A DNA stretch of 40,312 bases from Chitinophaga pinensis. GTDB taxonomy: Bacteria; Bacteroidota; Bacteroidia; CAMBQF01. Each line of letters starts with the position of its first letter. The first letter of the stretch is position 1. The notes below the pieces were generated by a model that had not been told where the DNA came from, searched no databases, and saw nothing but the letters and a program-made list of their open reading frames with translations. The DNA lies in assembly GCA_945869825.1 (NCBI GenBank), contig CAMBQF010000008.1, positions 1 through 40,312 of the forward strand, written 5' to 3'. Positions 1-8,252 of this stretch are shown in pieces. The position numbers and the translations under genes are program-made.

Positions 1-1472
1 AAGAAACCACGGTAATCTGATGTTAAAAAGTTATAGTTTGCAGAGTTGTATGCATAAACATTCCATGAGCCAGAGCCATAAGCGGTTAAATCGCCGCCAC
101 TCATTTGGCACTCAGTTAGTAATGCTGATGCACCACCTGTTTGTTCGTACATATCGTAAACCAGGTTTGTGCTGCCGTTTAACAACACCGGGTTTGATAG
201 TGTAGAACCAGAACCGCTTCCCCAGTTATCAAATAATGGTGTAGTGCCTCCATCTAAATATAAGCGGCGACCATCATCGTTATTGCCTGTAAAAACATAA
301 ACACCATTAGTGTATGTTTTTGTACTTAGGTAGCGAACATTATAATAGTCATTATCCATTGTTTTACCACAACGCTGCCCCACCATAGTAGGCTGACCTG
401 TACCAAAACTATTATTAATAAGTGTTGTGCCCGCCCCTGTAGTTGTAAATGTACCCTGGTAGTCATTGTCGGCTATACTTTGATTATCAAAAACATAGGC
501 ATTCCATGTAGGATAAGTGGCAAAAGTATAATCGCCAGCCATTTGGCAGGTAGTTAAATACGCAGCAGCACCACCGGTATTTTCTCTTTGGTCAAAAACC
601 ATATTACGGTTTCCACTTAATAATGCGGTCCTTGTTGTTGTACCATTTCCTGCAGTCCAATCGTTAAAAATCCAGGTCGACCCACCATCAGCACTAAGTC
701 TGCGGCCATCGTCGTTACCCGGAGTAGAAAAAACATAATATGCTTTGGTAAATGTTTTATTCATTAACCAACGGGTGCTAAAGTTATCTGCATTGCACAT
801 TGTGCCACAACCAGTAGTAATAGGTTGGTTATTGCCCCAGTTGGCAGCTATGCTATTGGCAGTTTGTGTGCCTAAACCACCGTATAAAAAGTTAAGGTCG
901 GTACCATCGTAAACATAACCATTCCAAACACCAGCGCCATAAGCAGGTGTAACAGCACAGGGTAAAAACCTTGTTCTCCAAGCAAGGTACCTGGTGCCTG
1001 AGGTTAAATTTTGACAGTTATGTCTGGTTATTTTTACACTATAAACGCCTGATGTTGGAAACACGTATGTTCCTGTTTCATCATCAGCATTAGAGTTAGG
1101 GTAACCAGAAAAATTTAACTGAACATCATTATCCATCACCCAAAGGGAACTGGTGTTACCCTGCGGGGTAATGTTAAGCTCTGCATCTTGCCCCGATATT
1201 GTGGCAAAGTCTACCACCTGGCCTGCCAAAACAGTAAAATCAATCCTTGCTTGTTCTGAACCTGAAGCTGTAAACGTAGCAACATACCAGCCATTTAAAG
1301 CATACGGTGTGGTAGTGGTAATATTATAGGACGCTTTCAGTGTTCCATAGTTATAACCACCGGTTCCGCAAGCGTTGTTAGAAGAGCCGCTTCCGCAGGT
1401 TGCTGTTTGTGCCGTTATAGCATTAGGCAGCATGAGCAATACAAGAAGAAAACTAAATAGAATTTTTTTCAT
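1..1472 (-). CDS. Secreted PA14-like repeat protein, partial (3' end outside window)
   Basis: The frame is open on the minus strand from an ATG at 1472 to the window edge, about 490 codons, with no stop; the C-terminus is missing. It starts with MKKILFSFLLVLLMLPNAITAQ, a clear Sec signal peptide ending at AQ. A beta-rich region follows (about residues 30-165) with Cys pairs resembling N-terminal domains of Bacteroidota surface proteins. Then come at least three related units of about 120-155 residues. Each begins with a W-N-x-Y-x-Y/F block and has an N/D-DDGRRL-x-x-DGG motif followed by a Y/F-D-x-x-E-x-TGGA block, which resembles the PA14 fold (carbohydrate-binding or adhesin modules). The missing end may carry a T9SS sorting domain, but this cannot be seen. 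A surface or secreted adhesin or glycan-binding role is inferred from architecture only. A TATTTTTG box sits just upstream. Confidence 0.75.
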   Translation of the reverse strand, partial: MKKILFSFLLVLLMLPNAITAQTATCGSGSSNNACGTGGYNYGTLKASYNITTTTPYALNGWYVATFTASGSEQARIDFTVLAGQVVDFATISGQDAELNITPQGNTSSLWVMDNDVQLNFSGYPNSNADDETGTYVFPTSGVYSVKITRHNCQNLTSGTRYLAWRTRFLPCAVTPAYGAGVWNGYVYDGTDLNFLYGGLGTQTANSIAANWGNNQPITTGCGTMCNADNFSTRWLMNKTFTKAYYVFSTPGNDDGRRLSADGGSTWIFNDWTAGNGTTTRTALLSGNRNMVFDQRENTGGAAAYLTTCQMAGDYTFATYPTWNAYVFDNQSIADNDYQGTFTTTGAGTTLINNSFGTGQPTMVGQRCGKTMDNDYYNVRYLSTKTYTNGVYVFTGNNDDGRRLYLDGGTTPLFDNWGSGSGSTLSNPVLLNGSTNLVYDMYEQTGGASALLTECQMSGGDLTAYGSGSWNVYAYNSANYNFLTSDYRGF

Positions 1473-2329
1473 AACAGTTGTAATTAATTGGTAGCCAAAA
1501 ATATAATTAAGCTACCTGCCAAATAGTTTAAAATTTATTGTAAACCTACCAGAACCAAAAATTGAGGATTACCCCCTATAGTGCTGAATGATTTACTAAT
1601 CTAAAAAACGCTTATTACTTAGTGTTTAAAGGTGTTTTAATTGTTATAAGTCTCATTTTTTTATATAATGTAAGTAAGAAATAGCTGATGTAATTTTAAG
1701 ATATCGGTAATATTAAACATCACTTTGTCAAAATCTTACATATCGCAATTCTTTACCCAAGTCAAATGTTTCAATGTTATCAACAATAATTATCAACAAA
1801 ATAATGTATTTTTTCGATAAAATAAAATAGGGTTTATCCCCTATTTTTATAAATATAAAATTTTAATTATCAATACTTTACAAATATTTACATGTTATGA
1901 AAATTTAAAAAACCATCGTAAAAACAAAAAAACACATCGATATAATTAATTTAATGAAAATAAAATCCTCATCCATCTAAATCGAGAAAGAGAGGCTATC
2001 TCAGAAAATTTGACACGTAACACTAAAAGGTTAAGTGCTGTAGGTAAATAGCTTCTATTGGGTTTAAAATCTGGTTTAGCTAGCTGTAAATACTACAATA
2101 AGCCATGGCCCAAAAATATAAAAGTGCTGATACAGGCTTTTGATTAGAGCTGTAAAACAAGTTAATACGCACTAAGTCAACTTTTGTATCTTCGCTAAAA
2201 CTCACAAACATCTGCAATAGCTGGTTGAACTTATAAAGTTATTGCGAATTAGATAGAACGCTTAAAATCTAAACCAAGCGATAAGCCAATAGATATATTT
2301 TTACATTTAAATAACCAATAGAATAAGAA
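1473..2329. other. AT-rich intergenic gap with hairpin and possible IS-end remnant
   Basis: No open frame here resembles a gene. Three things are visible. First, the promoter/inverted repeat just upstream of the PA14-like gene. Second, a hairpin at 1824-1847 with stem AAAATAGGG/CCCTATTTT, 6-base loop and a following T-rich stretch, terminator-like but with no gene leading into it. Third, GAGGCTATCTCAGAAAA at about 1992-2008, which resembles terminal repeats of some Bacteroidota insertion sequences (GAGGCTGTCTCAAAA type). It is followed by about 200 bases including TATCTTCG (2187-2194), a weak -7-like box. No matching second end and no transposase fragment were found, so the IS interpretation is tentative. 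Confidence 0.4.
1490..1516 (-). promoter_or_regulatory. Candidate promoter with flanking inverted repeat for the PA14-like gene
   Basis: On the minus strand TATTTTTG (1503-1496) fits the Bacteroidota -7 consensus TAnnTTTG and lies 24 bases before the ATG. A TTTG lies about 16 bases further upstream, somewhat short for a -33 element. The -7 box is flanked by a perfect 6-base inverted repeat, GGTAGC at 1490-1495 and GCTACC at 1511-1516, which could be an operator or a chance hairpin. Confidence 0.35.
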
Positions 2330-3199
2330 TTGTGCATGATTAATTTAGAATCGCTCGAATTTAAAAAACTCAACAAGCTTAACTTAAATACCTTGTTAAA
2401 TTGGGCGGCAAAAGAGGGATGGAACCCCGGAAAAAATGATGCCGACCTATTTTGGGCAACCGACCCGGATGCTTATTATGGCCTTTTTGAAAACAATGAA
2501 TTAGTTGCCGGTGGAGCTATTACGGCATACAACATGGAATTTGGGTTTATGGGATTATTTATTGTAAACCCTGAATTTCGTAGGTCAGGAATAGGAAAAA
2601 AGCTTTGGTACCTAAGAAGGGACCAACTTATAAAAAGGTTAAAAGAGGATGCAGCTATAGGCATGGATGGCGTGGTTACAATGCAGCCATTTTATAAACA
2701 GGGAGGGTTTAATTTTGCATTTAAGGATACACGATACCAGTTGGTTTCAGCCAAGCGCAATTACAGTGAAAATATTTTAAGTATTAACCCGGATGAGTAT
2801 AATGCAATAATTGAATACGATAAAATTTGCTTCGGTTTTAAAAGGTCAACCTTTATTAAACTTTGGCTGAGTCAGAAAAATTCAGTTTCATATCAGTACC
2901 AAATTGGCAATGAGATTCTCGGATACGCTACCATAAGGAAAACTGAAATTGGGTATAAGATAGGGCCACTATTTGCCGACTCGCCAGTAATTGCTGAAAA
3001 TTTACTAAACTACTGTGTGAGTAGTTTTAAAGACGAGGTGTATTTTATTGATGTTCCCAGTATAAATTCAGATGCTACCAAATTGGTGCTGGAATATAGT
3101 GGCACTGCTGTATTTGAATGTGGACGGATGTATTACGGAACTCCCCCCTTGCTTCCTATGCATAAAATTTATGGAATTACGACACTTGAGTTAGGTTAA
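2330..3199 (+). CDS. GNAT-family N-acetyltransferase
   Basis: A 289-residue protein. The N-terminal half (about residues 10-150) is a GNAT domain: a beta-strand block ending in FIVNPEFRRSGIGKKLW holds the R-x-x-G-x-G/A acetyl-CoA pyrophosphate-binding motif, followed by MQPFYKQGGFNF, the typical late GNAT strand-helix. The second half (about 160-289) looks like a degenerate second acetyltransferase-like domain, as in YitH-type two-domain GNATs; this is family knowledge, not demonstrated. The substrate is unknown. ATG codons at 2330 and 2336 are both possible starts and there is no clear ribosome-binding site. It is a monocistronic gene with about 850 bases of empty sequence upstream and a weak hairpin after the stop. 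Confidence 0.85.
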   Translation: MCMINLESLEFKKLNKLNLNTLLNWAAKEGWNPGKNDADLFWATDPDAYYGLFENNELVAGGAITAYNMEFGFMGLFIVNPEFRRSGIGKKLWYLRRDQLIKRLKEDAAIGMDGVVTMQPFYKQGGFNFAFKDTRYQLVSAKRNYSENILSINPDEYNAIIEYDKICFGFKRSTFIKLWLSQKNSVSYQYQIGNEILGYATIRKTEIGYKIGPLFADSPVIAENLLNYCVSSFKDEVYFIDVPSINSDATKLVLEYSGTAVFECGRMYYGTPPLLPMHKIYGITTLELG

Positions 3200-3236
3200 T
3201 TGATATTTGAGAATGCAAAGCACCAAACAAATGGAA

Positions 3237-3262
3237 CAACATGCATAAAAATGTTGCTTTTT
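3237..3262 (+). terminator. Weak intrinsic terminator after the GNAT gene
   Basis: CAACAT (3237-3242) and ATGTTG (3251-3256) form a 6-bp stem with an 8-base loop, followed by CTTTTT. It lies 38 bases after the GNAT stop. The stem is short, so efficiency is doubtful. Confidence 0.45.
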
Positions 3263-3294
3263 AATGGTATAGGGCAAAAAGAAAAACCTGAAAC

Positions 3295-3325
3295 AAAAAA
3301 GGCCGACATTTCTGTCAACCTTTTT
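3295..3325 (-). terminator. Terminator downstream of tRNA-Glu (bidirectional form)
   Basis: AAAAAGG ... CCTTTTT brackets an inner GACA/TGTC stem with a two-base internal mismatch and a TTTC loop. Read on the minus strand it ends in a T run, 9 bases past the tRNA 3' end. The symmetric A/T flanks could also stop transcription from the GNAT side. Confidence 0.65.
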
Positions 3326-3333
3326 CCTTAAAG

Positions 3334-3405
3334 TAGCCCGTAGGGGAATCGAACCCCTCTTGCCAGAATGAAAATCTGAAGTCCTAACCGATAGACGAAC
3401 GGGCC
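3334..3405 (-). tRNA. tRNA-Glu (anticodon UUC)
   Basis: The 72-nt minus-strand sequence begins GGCCCGTTCGTCTATCGG and folds as a complete cloverleaf. The acceptor arm GGCCCGT pairs with ACGGGCT (first pair G-U), discriminator A. The anticodon stem TCAGA/TCTGG closes the loop TTTTCAT with anticodon TTC. The T arm is AGGGG-TTCGATT-CCCCT. The 3' CCA is not encoded. It is flanked by its own promoter and terminator, so it is a single-gene transcription unit. Confidence 0.95.
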
Positions 3406-3424
3406 ATTAATTCGATTGGGGTTG

Positions 3425-3454
3425 CAAAATTACATTTTTTTTTATTTCTGCCAA
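3425..3454 (-). promoter_or_regulatory. Bacteroidota-type promoter of tRNA-Glu
   Basis: On the minus strand TTGG (3454-3451) is followed after 18 bases by TAATTTTG (3432-3425), matching the Bacteroidota primary sigma consensus (TTG, 18-20 bases, TAnnTTTG). The box ends 19 bases before the mature tRNA 5' end. Confidence 0.7.
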
Positions 3455-3471
3455 GAAATTGACAAAAAAAA

Positions 3472-4173
3472 TCACATCAATGTTTCATCGTCACTTTGAA
3501 AACGGAAACCAAGCCGCTTAGCTGTAGATATATTCATGTTTGCCATTTGCTCCAAAAGGTCTGATACACCTACCTCTTTAATACTGTCATATGGCGGGGT
3601 ATATAAGTCAAAATCTAATGAGTAGAGCATTGCACTCTCAATAATAGAATGTGCGGCATTATCATCAAACACCTGGCTTCCAAAGTCGTTATATAAAAAG
3701 CTGAGCTGGCGTTTACCCTCAACAAAGTAATGGCCATCTTTATTAATAAACACACGGGCTACAAGGTATCCTTTGTCGCCCAACCTGTTATATAATAGCG
3801 AATCGGTTAAAAAGTTAAAGATGTTGATAATACCGCAGTACGATCGTTGCTCATCTTCATTAAAATAGCCCGTTTTCCACAGCGCATGGCTTTTCTCAAA
3901 CTGAAATATATTGGTATGGCGGTAAAATATAAGTGTATCGCCCGCAAAACGTAAATGAAAAGTAAGCGCGCCTTTATCCGTTTGCTCAATCTTTAGTCTT
4001 TTATCTGTAGCAGATACATCGGCCTGCAACTGCGCAGCAATTGCAGCAGCCTGCTGCTTAAAGCTTTTTAGCGCATTGTCGGTATTCTGCACTACGTCTT
4101 GTTTCATGCTGCTTTTTTCGCGCAGCATATCTTTTATTAATTCGCTTGCCGGTTTTAGCTCTTTTTTTGACAT
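3472..4173 (-). CDS. Conserved hypothetical protein, 233 aa
   Basis: Not recognised as a family of known function. It has no signal peptide and no membrane segment, so it is probably cytoplasmic. Residues about 1-75 are charged and Ala/Gln-rich and probably helical or coiled coil; the rest is a mixed alpha/beta domain with many aromatic residues (DTLIFYRHTNIFQF, SYCGIINIFNFLTDSLLYNR) and a C-terminal helix. The start ATG at 4173 fits well and no other Met fits the first helix. It is alone between tRNA-Glu and the kinase remnant on the opposite strand. No function is proposed. Confidence 0.7.
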   Translation of the reverse strand: MSKKELKPASELIKDMLREKSSMKQDVVQNTDNALKSFKQQAAAIAAQLQADVSATDKRLKIEQTDKGALTFHLRFAGDTLIFYRHTNIFQFEKSHALWKTGYFNEDEQRSYCGIINIFNFLTDSLLYNRLGDKGYLVARVFINKDGHYFVEGKRQLSFLYNDFGSQVFDDNAAHSIIESAMLYSLDFDLYTPPYDSIKEVGVSDLLEQMANMNISTAKRLGFRFQSDDETLM

Positions 4174-4384
4174 AGGGTTAAAAATAAGAATTAATACTAA
4201 ATGTTTAGCCTAACTGTATCTTAGCCTAAAACAAATAACAACTTACAGCATATTTTGCCCTGCATAGTACCAAATTACATTTATAAATTATAGTTTTAAC
4301 CACAAATAAGCGCTACAAGCAAACTGTATGGGGTAATAAAAGGCCTAGCGTTATATTGCTACGCAAGCGCGAAGTAACAGAATA

Positions 4385-4498
4385 GGAAAAAAGGGCATGG
4401 TCTGTATATGGTTAAAAGCCCAGAATATTTAGGTGCGGGGAATAAATATTAGCTGCCAATTAAATTATGGTGCTACTTTTACGCTGCGTTTTAAAAAA
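4385..4498 (+). pseudogene. Decayed C-terminal tail of a histidine kinase ATPase domain
   Basis: Directly upstream of the response regulator the DNA reads, with two compensating frame changes, as the end of a HATPase_c domain: G-K-K-G-M-G-L-Y-M-V-K-S (G2 box, about 4385-4419), then a disturbed stretch with a TAG at 4430-4432 in the original frame, then I-N-I-S with N-Y-G-A-T-F-T-L-R-F (4442-4492). It aligns by eye to the tail of the intact kinase at 28942-30864 (GKGMGLYMVKS ... NQGTQFTIL). This suggests an ancestral kinase/regulator pair overlapping at the stop/start, of which the kinase was lost. Upstream bases 4174-4384 show no further clear kinase sequence. Confidence 0.6.
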
Positions 4499-4501
4499 TT
4501 A

Positions 4502-4909
4502 ATGGGAAAAGATAATCACAACCTACCGGTGCACTTTGTTTTAATTGATGATGACGATGTGTCTAATATGTTAGCCAAAAACATTATTAAACGCTACATA
4601 CAATTAACAGAGTTTACCGTGTTTACCAAACCCGAAATAGCCCTTGCGTTTTTACAAACCATTAATGCCCCTGTTGTGGTTTTGTTAGATATTAATATGC
4701 CTACACTAAGCGGGTGGGATGTATTGGAAAAAATTGAGAAATTTCCTAAACAAACACTCGATTTGCTAAACATATATATCGTTTCATCATCTGTAGACAC
4801 TGACGACCACGACCGGGCCGCTGGCAATCCGCTGGTTTTGGGTTACTTAGAAAAACCTATCACATCAGGCCAAATCATGATGTATTTTGCTGCCCTGAAC
4901 ACAAATTAA
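4502..4909 (+). CDS. Single-domain response regulator (CheY/Rcp1-like receiver)
   Basis: The receiver domain fills the protein. The acidic cluster is in VLIDDDDVSNML, the phospho-acceptor Asp is in LLDINMPTLSGWDVL, the conserved Ser is in IYIVSSSVD, and the Lys is in LEKPI. There is no output domain, so it probably acts in a phosphorelay or by protein interaction. It closely resembles the regulator at 28526-28942, so the two are paralogues. The frame is open from a GTG at 4433, but those 23 extra residues read as a kinase tail; the ATG at 4502 is therefore preferred, giving 135 residues. Its cognate kinase appears to be lost, so it is either an orphan or served by another kinase. Confidence 0.88.
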   Translation: MGKDNHNLPVHFVLIDDDDVSNMLAKNIIKRYIQLTEFTVFTKPEIALAFLQTINAPVVVLLDINMPTLSGWDVLEKIEKFPKQTLDLLNIYIVSSSVDTDDHDRAAGNPLVLGYLEKPITSGQIMMYFAALNTN

Positions 4910-4918
4910 TACCCTATA

Positions 4919-4949
4919 TTGCAAGTATGGCACGCAATTTGAAACTTTG
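4919..4949 (+). promoter_or_regulatory. Candidate promoter for the Tyr/Asn-rich lipoprotein
   Basis: TTG (4919-4921) is followed after 20 bases by AAACTTTG (4942-4949), one mismatch from TAnnTTTG. It lies 58 bases before the first possible ATG at 5007. Weak call from consensus only. Confidence 0.3.
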
Positions 4950-5006
4950 ATATTACATAAGGCCATTAAACCTTTAACCGTAGTATCCGTTTAATATATA
5001 AGAGCC

Positions 5007-6659
5007 ATGAGAACGAATTTAAACATATCTTTTTCAGCCATGAAAACTGCAAAAGTATTTGCCTTAGTTGCAGCTGCCGGCCTTTTAGCATCTTGCAGCA
5101 ACCGCCTAAGCACCAAACAGTATTACGACGATGATATCTATTTCTCGTCTAAAGACCTGCGTAACTATACACCGCCCGTATTGTACCAACAATCAGACAG
5201 CGGTTCATACGCACCAAGCAACCGTAATAGCAACAGCGCCGCCACCACTCCCGACTACCAAAACGGGCAACGGGTAATTGATGATTATTATGATTATCAG
5301 TATGCCTCACGCATCCGCCGTTTCTATAACCCAAGCTTGGGCATGGGCTATTTCGACCCATACTATACCAATACCTATTGGTATAACTATAACCCGTACA
5401 GCTTTGGCACTAGTGTTTACACAACCTATAACTTTTGGCCAAACAGCTACAACTATTGGGGCTTTGGCAACCCTTGGGGCTACAACCCATGGGCAAACAA
5501 CCCGTATTGGGGATACAATAACTTTGGTTGGAATAGCTGGGGCTACGGTAGCCCCTGGATGCCTTACAACCCCTACGCCTGCGGCTGGGGCTACGGCAAC
5601 CCTGGTTGGGGCTACGGTGGCTGGGGCTACAACAATGGCTACTTCAACGGCTATAACAATGGTTATTATAATGGCTACTACAATGGCTTTAACGATGGAT
5701 TTGCCAATAACTACTATTTTAATGGGTTTGACAATAATAGCTACACTTACTATGGCCCATACAAACAAACAAGCTCATCGGGCAAGTTTAACAGCTTTGG
5801 CGAAAAGGTACAAACCGCTATGACTAACGATGGCGAGGTACTAAAATTTACCCCTGGCATAGGTGCGCAGAGCCCTACCAATGCTACCAATGCCAAACCA
5901 ATGAATTTTGACCCCGCTACACCGGGCAGCAAAGGCAACGCTAATACCAATGCCCCTGTAAAAGGTAATTTATCTGATATTAATGCGCCTGCCAACCTTG
6001 ACGAGAAAAATACCCCGGTAAATATGGCTAAGCCAAACAATGGTAAAAACCCTGCCGAAGGTAAACCAACCATTACTGGCAAACCTATACAGGTGTTTGA
6101 TTATAACGAGGCAGCCCCTGCCGGTAACAAAGGTAACCTGGGCACTGTAAACCCAAACCAGGGCAAACAGCAGGTAAGCCCTGCTATTGATAGCAAGCCT
6201 ACTCAAAAACCTGCTAATCAGGATTATGAGCGCCCGCGCAATGTAGAGCCGGTAAAACCAAACTACAATAATGAGCGTCCAGGTACTGTTGAGCCTGTAA
6301 AACCAAATTATAACGAACGTCCGCAGCAATCGCAACCAAGCTATAACGAACGCCCGCAGCAGTCAAAGCCTAATTATAACAACGAACGTCCGCGCGATAA
6401 TAACAATTACAACAGCGCACCGCAGCAAAGGCCACAAACTGCGCCCCAGCGTAATGAGAGCAAACCACGTACTGAAAATAACGACCGCCCTAAATACTCA
6501 GCACCACAAAACAACAACCGCAACAGCGGCGGTGGTTTTAACAGTGCCCCATCAGGCGGAAGCCGCGGTAACATGGGTAGCGGAAGTGGAAACGGCGGTG
6601 GAAACAATGGCGGAGGCCGCAACAATGCAGGCAACCCCGGCGGCAGGTCGCCCAGGTAA
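5007..6659 (+). CDS. Tyr/Asn/Gly-rich low-complexity lipoprotein
   Basis: ATG codons at 5007 and 5040 are both possible. From 5040 the product begins MKTAKVFALVAAAGLLASC, a textbook SPII signal peptide with lipobox LLASC, so 5040 is the likelier start. The mature protein has three compositional zones. First, about 160 residues very rich in Tyr, Asn, Trp, Gly and Phe with NPY/NGYYNGY-type motifs. Second, a Pro/Asn/Lys linker. Third, short imperfect repeats of the form PNYNERPQQS (about residues 405-475), ending in a Gly/Asn/Ser-rich tail. There is no catalytic domain. It is probably anchored in the outer membrane, disordered or adhesive; function unknown. It is followed after about 50 bases by an outer-membrane protein gene, so the two may be co-transcribed. 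Long antisense frames here come from the biased codon composition. Confidence 0.8.
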   Translation: MRTNLNISFSAMKTAKVFALVAAAGLLASCSNRLSTKQYYDDDIYFSSKDLRNYTPPVLYQQSDSGSYAPSNRNSNSAATTPDYQNGQRVIDDYYDYQYASRIRRFYNPSLGMGYFDPYYTNTYWYNYNPYSFGTSVYTTYNFWPNSYNYWGFGNPWGYNPWANNPYWGYNNFGWNSWGYGSPWMPYNPYACGWGYGNPGWGYGGWGYNNGYFNGYNNGYYNGYYNGFNDGFANNYYFNGFDNNSYTYYGPYKQTSSSGKFNSFGEKVQTAMTNDGEVLKFTPGIGAQSPTNATNAKPMNFDPATPGSKGNANTNAPVKGNLSDINAPANLDEKNTPVNMAKPNNGKNPAEGKPTITGKPIQVFDYNEAAPAGNKGNLGTVNPNQGKQQVSPAIDSKPTQKPANQDYERPRNVEPVKPNYNNERPGTVEPVKPNYNERPQQSQPSYNERPQQSKPNYNNERPRDNNNYNSAPQQRPQTAPQRNESKPRTENNDRPKYSAPQNNNRNSGGGFNSAPSGGSRGNMGSGSGNGGGNNGGGRNNAGNPGGRSPR

Positions 6660-6710
6660 ACAAAAATGGGGTTACCTTTTTTTAGTACTGAACTTTAATA
6701 AAGAATTTTG

Positions 6711-8234
6711 GTGAGAAATAATATCATAAAGTATATAGCAACATCGGTAGTAGCAATGCTGCCGATGTTTTTATTTGCCCAAAACGAGGACGATGCCTTG
6801 CGCTACAGCTACTACACACCCATTGGCAGTGCGCGCTTTTCAGCCATGGGTGGCGCTATGGGTGCCCTTGGTGCCGACTTTGGCGCATTAAGTACCAACC
6901 CAGCATCCATTGGTTTATACCGCCGCACCGAGATTAGCCTTACACCCAACTTTTATTTTGATAACACCACCAACCAATACTACGGTACCAGCCTTAACGA
7001 TAATAAGCTGAATTTTAATTTTAGTACCATAGGTGGTGTTTTTACATCGGTAAACAATGCGCTTGAAAGTCAATTAAAGGGAAAAAAGTTAAGTACGCGC
7101 GAGCGTAAAAAAATCAAAGGGTGGATGTCTTCATCGTTTGCTTTTGGCATAAACAGGTTGGCCAGCTTTCACCAAAACTATGTGGTACAAGGTACTAACA
7201 GCCAGAGCAGCATTGCCGATGCATTTGCAGCAAACTCGCAAGGCCTTACACCCGACCAGCTAAACCCCTTTGCCGAAGGCCTGGCTTACAACACCTATGT
7301 AACCGATACAGCAGGAAGCTTAAACAACTATGTAAGCTATGTAAAAAACGGTGGCACGCTGCAGCGCCTGCAAGCTCAAAACAAAGGCTCTATCAACGAG
7401 ATCATTTTCTCGTATGGGGCCAACTATAACCACAAATGGTATTTTGGCGGAACTATTGGTATACCCCGGATACGCTATACCACACAAACATCGTATACTG
7501 AAAGTAATGAGTCTGATACCTTATCTCCCGTAGAGGGTTTTACTTTTGATTCACTTCGCTTTGAGCAAACCAATGTAGTTAAAGGCTCGGGCATCAACCT
7601 AAAACTAGGTTTTATTTATAAGGTTAATGATATGTGGCGCTTTGGCCTTGCTTTCCATACCCCATCGTTTTTGCGCATTACCCAAAATTTTGAAAGCAGC
7701 ATGCGAGCACGTTTTACCTTTAACGGCAACCCTGCGGCCTTTGGTACTATACAATCGCCATTGGGGCAGTTTACCTTTAACCAGGTAACCCCCTTGCGCG
7801 CTATTGCCAGTATGGCTGTTGTTTTTGAAAAAAAGGGCCTACTGTCTGTTGAGTATGAGGTTGTGCCTTATGGTATGAATAAGCTAACATCTAGCACCTA
7901 CGATTTTGTAACAGAAAACCAGGCCATAAAAAACAAATATGCTACCGCAAGCAACATACGTGTTGGTGGCGAGCTTAGGCTTAGCGACCGTGTGGCAGGC
8001 CGTGCCGGCTTTGCTTATTTGGGCAACCCGTTTAAAAGTGAGTATGCCGCCCGAATAGGCTACAATGCATCGGTTGGTATTGGCTACCGTAAAGATGGTT
8101 TCTTTGCCGACTTTACTTACGTGTATGGCTACCGCAAGCAGGATTACTACATATACAACTCAGACCTTACCGCATCATCAAACATGGTTTCCGGCACCCA
8201 CAACCTGCTTATTGGTTTAGGGGTTAGGTTTTAA
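6711..8234 (+). CDS. Outer-membrane beta-barrel protein (OmpP1/FadL-like, 'hemin receptor' type)
   Basis: About 507 residues. A signal peptide (RNNIIKYIATSVVAMLPMFLFAQ) is followed by DALRYSYYTPIGSARFSAMGGAMGALGADFGALSTNPASIGLYRRTE. The alternating pattern and the AMGGA...GALSTNPA motif are typical of Bacteroidota FadL/PorV-like barrels, in which a hatch precedes the first strands. The remainder is alternating hydrophobic/polar strands ending in the C-terminal aromatic GLGVRF, as expected for BAM-inserted barrels. The substrate is unknown; FadL homologues move hydrophobic molecules, PorV-like ones serve T9SS. The start is GTG at 6711 (or TTG at 6708); no ATG retains the signal peptide. It converges on the minus-strand oxidase locus with only 18 bases between stops. 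Confidence 0.75.
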   Translation: MRNNIIKYIATSVVAMLPMFLFAQNEDDALRYSYYTPIGSARFSAMGGAMGALGADFGALSTNPASIGLYRRTEISLTPNFYFDNTTNQYYGTSLNDNKLNFNFSTIGGVFTSVNNALESQLKGKKLSTRERKKIKGWMSSSFAFGINRLASFHQNYVVQGTNSQSSIADAFAANSQGLTPDQLNPFAEGLAYNTYVTDTAGSLNNYVSYVKNGGTLQRLQAQNKGSINEIIFSYGANYNHKWYFGGTIGIPRIRYTTQTSYTESNESDTLSPVEGFTFDSLRFEQTNVVKGSGINLKLGFIYKVNDMWRFGLAFHTPSFLRITQNFESSMRARFTFNGNPAAFGTIQSPLGQFTFNQVTPLRAIASMAVVFEKKGLLSVEYEVVPYGMNKLTSSTYDFVTENQAIKNKYATASNIRVGGELRLSDRVAGRAGFAYLGNPFKSEYAARIGYNASVGIGYRKDGFFADFTYVYGYRKQDYYIYNSDLTASSNMVSGTHNLLIGLGVRF

Positions 8235-8252
8235 ACAGACGGAGCTATATTA

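Noticed and set aside
4433-4501. Longer start (GTG 4433) for the response regulator
   Set aside because: The additional 23 residues read as the end of a kinase ATPase domain and do not belong to a receiver domain; ATG 4502 begins at the expected position.
5307-5768. Long minus-strand frame of 153 codons rich in Val and Ile
   Set aside because: Antisense shadow of the Tyr/Asn/Gly-rich lipoprotein; the repetitive composition of GGC/TAC/AAC codons produces open antisense frames. No start context or domain.
5278-5823. Plus-strand frame of 181 codons rich in Thr, Ile and Ala
   Set aside because: Out-of-frame reading of the same biased codons within the lipoprotein gene.
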